DNA from: Peptococcaceae bacterium UBA3933
GTDB taxonomy: Bacteria > Bacillota > Peptococcia > Peptococcales > BICA1-8
Assembly: GCA_002385805.1 (NCBI GenBank)
Contig: DGEF01000124.1
Coordinates: 1-55,942 of the forward strand
Direction of reading: 5' to 3'
DNA: 55,942 bases
The notes beneath the pieces were generated by a model, which was not told the origin of the DNA, did not search any database, and saw only the letters and a list, made by a program, of their open reading frames with translations. Shown here piece by piece: positions 49,542-55,942 of this stretch (position 1 is the stretch's first letter; each line of letters starts with the position of its first letter). Position numbers and translations under genes: made by a program.

Positions 49542-50502
49542 TGTTCTTCACCCTTGGATCAATTCGGGGATAAATTAACTCCACGAAAAAATTAATCAAT
49601 AAAATTACTACCGCCACTAAGAAAAAAACTCCTTGAATTAAAGGAAAATCCCGACCTAAAATAGCCCGGTAGATCAATAAACCCATCCCCGGATAAGCAA
49701 AAATCGTTTCAATAAACAGTGCTCCCGTAAATAACCGGCCCAATCTTACCCCTGTACGGGTAACAATGGGCAAAAGTGAATTCCTTCCCACATGCCGGTA
49801 TCTGATATTTTTGGGCTTAATCCCTTTAGCCCTCGCCGTAAGAATAAAAGGCTCCTCTAAAAGAGTAACCACCGTTGTTCGTGTTAACAAATAACAGGAA
49901 GCAATCTCCGTCAACACTAAAGCCGATAAAGGTAAAAACAAGTGATGGAGAACATCTAATAATAGGCTCACTCCTGTTAATTGACTATAAGGGGTCATTG
50001 CCCCTCCTAAAGGAAACAGACCTAAAACCACCCCAAATAATAAGAGGAGAAAAAGGCCAATTACCAGATCCGGGAAACCGTTAAGGAACATAAAACCCGT
50101 CAGCAACCCTTGGTCCGCTAACCTGCCTTTACGCCACCCGGACTCTACACCTAGAATAAATCCTATCAGAGTAGAAATAATCAGGGCCAAACCTGTTAAC
50201 AATAGAGTCCACGGCAAAGCACCTAAAAGGAGGTCAAGAACAGGTCCCTGAAAGTAATAAGAGTAACCCAGGTCACCTTTTACAATTCCACTTAAATAAT
50301 TAAAAAACTGTTCCCATAGGGGTTTATCTAAGCCCATCCTCCGAGTTAATTCAACTTTCGCCTCCGGAGTCATGGTAATTAAGGCATCCTCACCGTAAAT
50401 GGATAGCAAAGGGTCACCGGGCAATAGCCGGGGAAGAAAAAAGTTTAAGGATATTACTATTACCAGAGCCATCAGATAATCAATTATTCTTTTTCTTCCC
50501 AT
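49531..50502 (-). CDS. ABC transporter permease, DppB/NikB type
   Basis: A 323-residue membrane protein with six helices. It has the DppB-type start with FFLPRLLPGDPLLSI and, near residue 230, the coupling region ILTARAKGIKPKNIRYRH followed by ALFIETIFAYPGMG. It forms the channel with the DppC-type permease. GAGAGGGGG precedes the ATG, and the substrate-binding protein gene is 20 bases upstream. Confidence 0.92.
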   Translation of the reverse strand: MGRKRIIDYLMALVIVISLNFFLPRLLPGDPLLSIYGEDALITMTPEAKVELTRRMGLDKPLWEQFFNYLSGIVKGDLGYSYYFQGPVLDLLLGALPWTLLLTGLALIISTLIGFILGVESGWRKGRLADQGLLTGFMFLNGFPDLVIGLFLLLLFGVVLGLFPLGGAMTPYSQLTGVSLLLDVLHHLFLPLSALVLTEIASCYLLTRTTVVTLLEEPFILTARAKGIKPKNIRYRHVGRNSLLPIVTRTGVRLGRLFTGALFIETIFAYPGMGLLIYRAILGRDFPLIQGVFFLVAVVILLINFFVELIYPRIDPRVKNNAY

Positions 50503-50522
50503 AACTAAAGCCCCCTCTCTTT

Positions 50523-52040
50523 TTATTCAATGAAAGACAGTTTATTTAAAGGTACAGGTATGCCGGAAGCTAATCCTCCCAGAGTATAATACAGATTCAC
50601 CTGATTGTCTCGCACCTGATAAGAATTGGGATAGTATAAAGTTAAAGCAGGTAAATCTTCCGCATATAATTTCTGGATTTGGGCCAGTACTTCCTTTCTC
50701 TCTGAAACATCAATGATTGTTAACTGTTTTTCCAAAAGCTCCTTCAATTCCTGGTTTGAATGATAACGGGCACTATGAAAACTATCTCCTAAAACCATAT
50801 TGTTCACAAACTGAGGGTCCCCTCCTAACCCCCCATGGCCGCTTAAAACCATTTGAAAAGCCCATTCTTGGGTACGGGCATCCACGGTTTTATCATCCAG
50901 GACCCTTATTTCCAAGGATATACCTATCTTTTCCAGGTCATTTTTAATAAGTTCCGCATCACTGCTGAATCTGGCGGAAGTAAGCAGCTCCAGTTTAAGG
51001 GTTTCTCCACCGTAACCCATTTCCTTTAAAAGCTCCCGAGCTTTCTCAGGATTATATTCATATTGCTCTACTTCAGGATAATACCAGGGACTGTCCGGGG
51101 GGATAAAGCCCGGGTTACCCTCTAAACCATGACCCCTTTGGGAGATATTGACCAACTTTTCCCTATCAATTCCGTAAGCAATAGCCTGACGGAACCTTAG
51201 GTCACTAAAGGGTTCCTGGCGGAGATTAAACTTAAGCTTGGCGTTCCAGTTGTAATCAGAGATTAAAACGGTATAACCCTTTTCTTTAAAGGTATCTATC
51301 ATCTCCGGAGGTACGGGACCCGCATTAACCTCACCTCTTAGGATTGCCTGGGGAATCATCTGCTCATTAAGCTTAATGAACCGCAACCTTTCAACTTTAG
51401 GTTGACCCAAATAGTAGTTGTCATTTCGCTCATAAAGATAAGTACCCTGCTCTTTATTATAATCCACTAATTTAAAAGGGCCGGTGCCGATAAGGGCATC
51501 CTCCTCTGTATATTCCAGAGGATTATCAATGTTTTGGTAAATGTGCTCCGGTAAAATAGGCATTGTTCCTGCCACATTAACTATAAAAGGAGCATAGTCC
51601 TTTTCCAAATATACCTTAACCTCTTCATCGTTAAGAGCAACCACTTCTTTTACTACGCCTGTATCCACCCAGGAATAAGGATGCTTTTTTAGATAAGAAA
51701 AAGTAAAGACTACATCACTGGCGGTAAAATATTCTCCATCATGCCACTTTACCCCAGGTCTCAGTTGAAAAATAAAAGCCTTTTCCTCCTCTATATACTC
51801 CCAATCTTTAGCTAAAGCACCTACCAAATTTCCGGTTTCGTCCTTCCAGAGAAGAGTATCAAAAATTAAACTCATTCGAACATAACCGGGACCCCGGTTA
51901 TAATGAGTAAAAGGTGCCGGAAATCCCCAATCCCCGGTAGTATCAGCAATTGTGTAGACCTGGGGATTGCTGTTACATGCCGAAAAAATGAATAAAGAAA
52001 AAATCAAAATTAACAAAAACGTAGTTAATCTATTTCGCAC
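50523..52040 (-). CDS. family 5 extracellular solute-binding lipoprotein (DppA/NikA type)
   Basis: A 505-residue protein. The signal peptide VRNRLTTFLLILIFSLFIFSA ends in a lipobox (FSAC), giving a membrane-anchored lipoprotein. The mature part is an SBP_bac_5 protein: LRPGVKWHDGEYFTASDVVF near residue 85 and RQAIAYGIDREKLV near 290. It delivers substrate to the permeases downstream. The chosen GTG at 52040 lies 5-6 bases after GGGAGGGGAG; the frame extends 14 codons further into the leader. A terminator hairpin ends only 23 bases upstream of this start, so expression is probably controlled by attenuation. Confidence 0.9.
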   Translation of the reverse strand: MRNRLTTFLLILIFSLFIFSACNSNPQVYTIADTTGDWGFPAPFTHYNRGPGYVRMSLIFDTLLWKDETGNLVGALAKDWEYIEEEKAFIFQLRPGVKWHDGEYFTASDVVFTFSYLKKHPYSWVDTGVVKEVVALNDEEVKVYLEKDYAPFIVNVAGTMPILPEHIYQNIDNPLEYTEEDALIGTGPFKLVDYNKEQGTYLYERNDNYYLGQPKVERLRFIKLNEQMIPQAILRGEVNAGPVPPEMIDTFKEKGYTVLISDYNWNAKLKFNLRQEPFSDLRFRQAIAYGIDREKLVNISQRGHGLEGNPGFIPPDSPWYYPEVEQYEYNPEKARELLKEMGYGGETLKLELLTSARFSSDAELIKNDLEKIGISLEIRVLDDKTVDARTQEWAFQMVLSGHGGLGGDPQFVNNMVLGDSFHSARYHSNQELKELLEKQLTIIDVSERKEVLAQIQKLYAEDLPALTLYYPNSYQVRDNQVNLYYTLGGLASGIPVPLNKLSFIE

Positions 52041-52062
52041 AAAAGCTCCCCTCCCAATTAAG

Positions 52063-52116
52063 AAAAATAAAAAAGCCATCAAGACCTACCTCCGTTATTA
52101 GGTAGACCTTCATGGC
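52063..52116 (-). terminator. leader terminator upstream of the ABC operon
   Basis: GCCATCAAGACCTACCT (52075-52091) pairs with AGGTAGACCTTCATGGC (52100-52116), 14 of 17 positions matched. On the minus strand TTTTTTATTTTT follows. Nothing upstream on this strand needs terminating, because the next gene there is the divergent DMT gene. This suggests conditional termination of the operon. The 140 bases upstream (52117-52260) hold small hairpins such as GTACT/AGTAC and ATGCT/AGCAT, but no riboswitch class that I can name. Confidence 0.75.
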
Positions 52117-52395
52117 TTCTATGCTTCCTTCTAGGCCAGCATTGACAGAAAATTTAATCCCAAAAATAATCTCAGTAGTACTATTTCATAAGTACAGTTT
52201 CGCATGATGAATAAATCTATTATTATTACTTCTACTTCTTGAAACCTTTAAAAATTCCTCCTTAGCCTGATAATATTTTTTTATAGCAAACTTATTAAAA
52301 TAAAATCAGCAATTGGTTCATCTAGTGCAAAAATTCCTTCTGTGTTAAAATTTATATTATGCGCTCACCAAGGATTTACATTAGGAGGGTTTACT

Positions 52396-53241
52396 TTGCA
52401 TCCGTTAATTGCTGATCTACTGCTTTTACTTGTAGCCCTTGTCTGGGGGCTAACCTTCCCAGCCATTAAAGGAGCTTTGGAAGGTATTGGCCCTTATGCT
52501 TTTTTAGCTATCAGATTCAGTCTAGCCAGTATCTTTTTAATAATAGTTTATTTAAGGAAAATACGTACTATTAATAAGTATTGCATGCAAGCCGGTTTCT
52601 TCATCGGCTTTGTTCTTTTTGGGGCCTATGCTTTGCAAACAATAGGTATCCAATATACCACTGCCTCTAATGCTGCATTTATTTCCGGACTGACGGTGGT
52701 TTTAGTACCTTTACTTAATATTCCCTTTTCTAAACAGCTGCCCAATTTTTATGCTTTATTAGGGGCTATATCTGCTACTTTTGGTTTAGGTTTATTATCT
52801 TTAAACTCTAGTTTCAGCATTAACTTTGGTGACTTTCTAGTATTATTATGTGCTTTTTGTTTTGCTTTGCAAATTATATTAGTTGGTAGGTTTGCTCCAA
52901 ATACAGACTCGGAATTACTGACAATAATCCAAATTACAATAGTTGCGTTTTTCAGTGGCCTTTTTACTTTGAACTTAGAAACATTACCGGAAAAATTCAC
53001 AAGTGAAGTTTGGCTGGGCTTAGCCATAACGGCAATCCCCGCCACATCTTTGGCCTATTTAATTCAAAATAAAGTTCAGCAGTTTACTTCACCGGCTCGA
53101 ACAGCTATCGCCTTTTCCATGGAGCCGGTCTTTGGAGCAATCTTTTCTTATTTCTGGCTTCAGGAAACTCTGACTACTCAGGGGCTGATAGGCTGTGGTT
53201 TTGTTCTTTTAGGAATGTTAATTGCGGAACTTAAAAGTTAA
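52396..53241 (+). CDS. DMT/EamA-family transporter
   Basis: A 281-residue protein with ten membrane helices in two EamA repeats: ALVWGLTFPAIKGALEGIGP in the first and FALQIILVGRFAPNTDSELL opening the second. The end PVFGAIFSYFWLQETLTTQG is typical. Such drug/metabolite transporters export amino acids or other metabolites; substrate is unknown. The start chosen is TTG at 52396, six bases after AGGAGGG; an in-frame GTG at 52342 lies about where the promoter's -10 should be and has no ribosome site. It diverges from the ABC operon. Confidence 0.87.
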   Translation: MHPLIADLLLLLVALVWGLTFPAIKGALEGIGPYAFLAIRFSLASIFLIIVYLRKIRTINKYCMQAGFFIGFVLFGAYALQTIGIQYTTASNAAFISGLTVVLVPLLNIPFSKQLPNFYALLGAISATFGLGLLSLNSSFSINFGDFLVLLCAFCFALQIILVGRFAPNTDSELLTIIQITIVAFFSGLFTLNLETLPEKFTSEVWLGLAITAIPATSLAYLIQNKVQQFTSPARTAIAFSMEPVFGAIFSYFWLQETLTTQGLIGCGFVLLGMLIAELKS

Positions 53242-53268
53242 AAAGGAGACTCACAGGAGTCTCCTTTT
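53241..53268. terminator. bidirectional terminator between the DMT gene and ysxC
   Basis: AAAAGGAGACT (53241-53251) and AGTCTCCTTTT (53258-53268) form a perfect 11-base stem with a CACAGG loop, starting at the last base of the DMT gene. Confidence 0.88.
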
Positions 53269-53275
53269 CAGAGGG

Positions 53276-53863
53276 CTAGCTTTTAACAAATTTTTCGATC
53301 CATTCCTGTACTTCTTCTACACCCTGCCCTGTTTCCGCAGAGAAAATAACCAAAGGTTGAGAAGAAGGGAGCTTCAATTTTTCCTTTATTTGTTTGGTAT
53401 GTTTCTGCCACTGCCCGCGGGAAATTTTATCCGCTTTAGTGGCTACAATCAGTGTGGGCAACTGATAGAATTGTAACCATTCATACATAGTTAAATCATC
53501 ATTAGTAGGCTCATGACGGATATCAACAACTTGGATTACTCCCCGAAGTTCTTTTCTCCCTTTAAGATACTCTTCGATAAATTTAGCCCATTGTTCTTTA
53601 ATCTTTTGAGATACTTTGGCAAAACCATAACCGGGCAAATCCACAAAGAAAAATTCTTCATTGATCCGATAAAAATTTAAGGCTTGAGTTTTACCGGGTC
53701 GCCCGCTGGTACGGGCCAGGTTTTTACGGTTAATCACCTTATTTATTAAAGAAGATTTTCCTACATTAGACCTACCCGCTAAGGCTATCTCCGGTAAACC
53801 CTCATTAGGATACTGTTTTTTACTTACGGCACTGATCACAAATTGAGAACTTTTAATAATCAC
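53276..53863 (-). CDS. ysxC: ribosome biogenesis GTPase YsxC/EngB
   Basis: A 195-residue essential GTPase for 50S subunit assembly. GTP motifs are G1 GRSNVGKSSLI (residues 31-41), G3 DLPGYGFAKV (about 75-84), G4 ATKADK near 140 and G5 SAETGQG near 172. Length is normal. The start is GTG (53861-53863), which shares one base with the lon stop codon (TAGTG), and GGAGG lies 7 bases before it. The lon-ysxC pairing is conserved across Firmicutes. Confidence 0.96.
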   Translation of the reverse strand: MIIKSSQFVISAVSKKQYPNEGLPEIALAGRSNVGKSSLINKVINRKNLARTSGRPGKTQALNFYRINEEFFFVDLPGYGFAKVSQKIKEQWAKFIEEYLKGRKELRGVIQVVDIRHEPTNDDLTMYEWLQFYQLPTLIVATKADKISRGQWQKHTKQIKEKLKLPSSQPLVIFSAETGQGVEEVQEWIEKFVKS

Positions 53864-55923
53864 TATTCTTCCTCCACTAATGCTTTTTCCAATACCTGAT
53901 CCATGTTTTCCACCAAGAAAAACTCCAGTTTTCTCTTAATATTAGCAGGTATATCTTCTAAGTCTTTTTTGTTTTCTGCAGGTAATATTATCAACTTACT
54001 ACCGGCACGGTGAGCTGCTAAAACCTTTTCTTTAATTCCACCTACAGGAAGAACCCTGCCTCTGAGAGTGATTTCACCGGTCATCGCCACGTCTTTTCTA
54101 ATTTTTCTTTTAGATAAAGCCGAGGCTAAAGCGGTAGCCATTGTTATTCCCGCAGAGGGACCGTCTTTAGGGATAGCCCCTTCCGGCACATGTATATGTA
54201 TATCATAGTTTTCATAAAAATCCGGTTCTATGTTTAATTCTTTAGCTTTACTCCTCACATAGCTAAAACCGGCTTGAGCTGATTCTTTCATGACTTCACC
54301 TAGCTTACCGGTTAAAAGCAGTTTCCCTTTACCAGGCAATAAGGAAACTTCTATCTGTAAGATGTCTCCGCCTGCTTCAGTCCAAGCTAAACCGGTTGCC
54401 ACCCCAATTTCATTTTCGTTTTCTGTTGTTCCGTACCTGTAACGGGGAATGCCTAAGAATTTATCTAAATTTTGGGTGGTAACTCTTACTTTCTTTCCTG
54501 GGTTTTTTACAATTTCCTTAGCTGCTTTACGGCAGATGCCGGCAATTTCCCTTTCCAGATTCCGTACACCGGCTTCCCGGGTATAATGCCTGATAATTTT
54601 CAAAACAGTATTCTCTGAAATTTGCAGGTCTTCCTCATTTAAACCGTGTTCTTTGCGCTGTTTGGGCAGTAAGTACCTTAAAGCAATCTGCAGTTTTTCC
54701 TCTTCCGTATAACTGGAAATCTCGATAACTTCCATTCTATCTAAAAGAGGCCTAGGGATATTATAAATAACATTAGCTGTAGTTATAAACATTACATTGG
54801 AAAGATCAAAAGGAACCTCGAGAAAATGGTCACTGAAACTGTTGTTCTGTTCCGGATCCAAAACCTCCAATAAGGCAGCAGAAGGGTCTCCCCGAAAGTC
54901 CATACTCATTTTGTCAATTTCATCAAGGAGAAAAACGGGATTATTAGAACCTGCATTGCGCATTCCCTGAATTATTCTGCCGGGAAGAGCTCCTACATAA
55001 GTCCGGCGGTGTCCTCTGATTTCTGCCTCATCTCTAACCCCACCTAAAGAAATCCTAACAAATTTTCTTTCCATTGCCCGTGCAATGGATTTCGCCAAAG
55101 AAGTTTTTCCCACTCCCGGTGGGCCAACAAAACAAATAATGGGGCCTTTCATTTTTTTAGTCAACTGCCTAACCGCCAAATACTCTAAAATCCGTTCCTT
55201 AGCCTTTTTTAAACCATAATGGTCTGCATCTAATATTTCCCGGGCCACATCTATGTCCAACCGGTCCTCAGTCTGTATACTCCAAGGTAAAGATACTAGC
55301 CAGTCTAAATAATTTCTTATCACCGCGGACTCAGCAACCATGGGAGGCATTTTTTCAAAACGTTCTACTTCTTTTAAGGCCTTCTCTTCTACCTCAGGAG
55401 GCAAATTAGCTTCAGCGATCCTTTCCCTTAATTCATCCGCTTCCGCTAACCGCTCGTCTTTTTCTCCCAGTTCTTTTTGAATTGCTTTTAACTGTTCCCT
55501 TAAATAATATTCTTTTTGAGTTTTTTCCATTTGTTTACGGACACGGGAACTAATTTTGCGTTCTAATTCTAAAATCTCCAACTCCCGGTTTAAAATGGCG
55601 TATAACTTTTCTAAACGTTCTTTAATATCTATTGCTTCCAAAATTTGTTGCTTATCAGAGACCTTAAGAGTGAGATGAGAAGCGATTACATCCACTAAAC
55701 GGCCAGGTTCTTCCAAAGTAACTACAGCAATAACCGTTTCTGAAGGAATTCTTTTACTAATCTTCACATACTGTTCAAATTGAAAAATAACACTTCGCAT
55801 TAATGCTTCCGTTTCCGCACTTTTTTCCGCCTCTACTGCTTCTTCTTCCTTATATTCTTCTAATTCTACTTCCATATACGGATCAAAAGAAGTAAAACGT
55901 AAAGTTTTTGCCCTATGTAATCC
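53863..55923 (-). CDS. lon: ATP-dependent protease Lon, N-terminus missing at the contig end
   Basis: The 686 residues present run from the late N-terminal substrate domain (GLHRAKTLRF onward) to the end. A long coiled coil (MEKTQKEYYLREQLKAIQKE) leads to the AAA+ module with Walker A GPPGVGKTSLAKS and Walker B FLLDEIDKM. The serine-lysine protease has PKDGPSAGITMA (catalytic Ser) and GGIKEKVLAAHRAG (catalytic Lys). Lon degrades damaged proteins. By comparison with B. subtilis LonA, roughly 90 N-terminal residues lie beyond the contig. The frame continues into the Tn5 end and would read MYKRQ from a GTG there; those residues are artificial. Confidence 0.95.
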   Translation of the reverse strand, partial: GLHRAKTLRFTSFDPYMEVELEEYKEEEAVEAEKSAETEALMRSVIFQFEQYVKISKRIPSETVIAVVTLEEPGRLVDVIASHLTLKVSDKQQILEAIDIKERLEKLYAILNRELEILELERKISSRVRKQMEKTQKEYYLREQLKAIQKELGEKDERLAEADELRERIAEANLPPEVEEKALKEVERFEKMPPMVAESAVIRNYLDWLVSLPWSIQTEDRLDIDVAREILDADHYGLKKAKERILEYLAVRQLTKKMKGPIICFVGPPGVGKTSLAKSIARAMERKFVRISLGGVRDEAEIRGHRRTYVGALPGRIIQGMRNAGSNNPVFLLDEIDKMSMDFRGDPSAALLEVLDPEQNNSFSDHFLEVPFDLSNVMFITTANVIYNIPRPLLDRMEVIEISSYTEEEKLQIALRYLLPKQRKEHGLNEEDLQISENTVLKIIRHYTREAGVRNLEREIAGICRKAAKEIVKNPGKKVRVTTQNLDKFLGIPRYRYGTTENENEIGVATGLAWTEAGGDILQIEVSLLPGKGKLLLTGKLGEVMKESAQAGFSYVRSKAKELNIEPDFYENYDIHIHVPEGAIPKDGPSAGITMATALASALSKRKIRKDVAMTGEITLRGRVLPVGGIKEKVLAAHRAGSKLIILPAENKKDLEDIPANIKRKLEFFLVENMDQVLEKALVEEE

Positions 55924-55942
55924 CTGTCTCTTATACACATCT
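55924..55942. other. Tn5 mosaic-end (library adapter) sequence, not genomic
   Basis: CTGTCTCTTATACACATCT is the exact complement of the 19-base Tn5 mosaic end AGATGTGTATAAGAGACAG used in tagmentation libraries. It sits at the very end of the window and should be trimmed. It produces the false protein start MYKRQ. Confidence 0.97.

Noticed and set aside
52117..52260. Molybdenum-cofactor or other named riboswitch upstream of the ABC operon
   Set aside because: The neighbouring fmdE-like gene made it tempting, but I could not match the conserved core of any riboswitch class by eye.
52342..52395. N-terminal extension of the DMT transporter to the GTG at 52342
   Set aside because: No ribosome site there and it probably lies upstream of the transcription start. 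TTG at 52396 has a well-spaced AGGAGGG.
55924..55938. MYKRQ as the true start of Lon
   Set aside because: These codons are the Tn5 mosaic end; homologous sequence begins at GLHRAKTLRF.

Overview
The window looks like one contig from a low-GC, Gram-positive anaerobe of the class Clostridia (Peptococcales/Desulfitobacteriales-like). The evidence is gene content: Rex, a T-box upstream of valS, AhbA/AhbB/NirJ1-type siroheme-to-heme genes, minCDE with mreBCD and rodA, a minimal TatA-TatC pair, a DRTGG/CBS/PHP cluster and a DUF4321 gene. Species cannot be named from this. The last 19 bases (55924-55942) are exactly the Tn5 mosaic end used in transposase-based library kits, so the true genomic sequence stops at 55923 and the first gene there (lon) is cut by the contig end.

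Left part (1-12000): a LysR regulator, an intact IS1182-type insertion sequence (1379-3275), two paralogous flavin/iron-sulfur ene-reductase-like enzymes (3433-7623), a DASS-type anion transporter and an OFA-type MFS transporter. Together these look like a regulated uptake-and-reduction module for an unsaturated carboxylate. The IS separates the regulator from its likely targets. A two-P-loop ATPase follows.

Middle left (12000-24800): a YdcF protein, a structured repeat-rich gap, the copper pump CopA behind a CsoR-like operator, a TPR protein, ahbB-ahbA-ahbC (siroheme to Fe-coproporphyrin), a HEAT-like protein, a radical-SAM-fold protein that has lost its catalytic cysteines, a FeoA-like protein, TatA/TatC, DegV and a Na/phosphate symporter.

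Middle (25000-43900): all genes lie on the minus strand. Read in transcription order they are valS (T-box controlled), folC, a SPOR protein, rex, a DRTGG/CBS-ATPase/DRTGG/PHP/ATPase signalling module, DUF4321, maf, radC, mreBCD, PBP2, minCDE and rodA. This is the cell shape and division locus typical of Clostridia.

Right part (43900-55923): a small membrane protein, an orphan NMT1-like lipoprotein, and a minus-strand operon of a peptide/nickel-type ABC transporter with TrmO-like and FmdE-like genes behind a leader terminator. A DMT exporter, ysxC and truncated lon close the contig.

A notable non-coding layer runs through the contig. Five intergenic patches (about 12.94-13.48, 26.18-26.40, 39.26-39.38, 43.54-43.73 and 45.58-45.98 kb) share short tandem repeat families with periods of 7, 8 and 10 bases, often in inverted arrangement. 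Three of them also carry larger folded or periodic cores. One patch sits inside the valS T-box leader, and one octamer pair forms a terminator.
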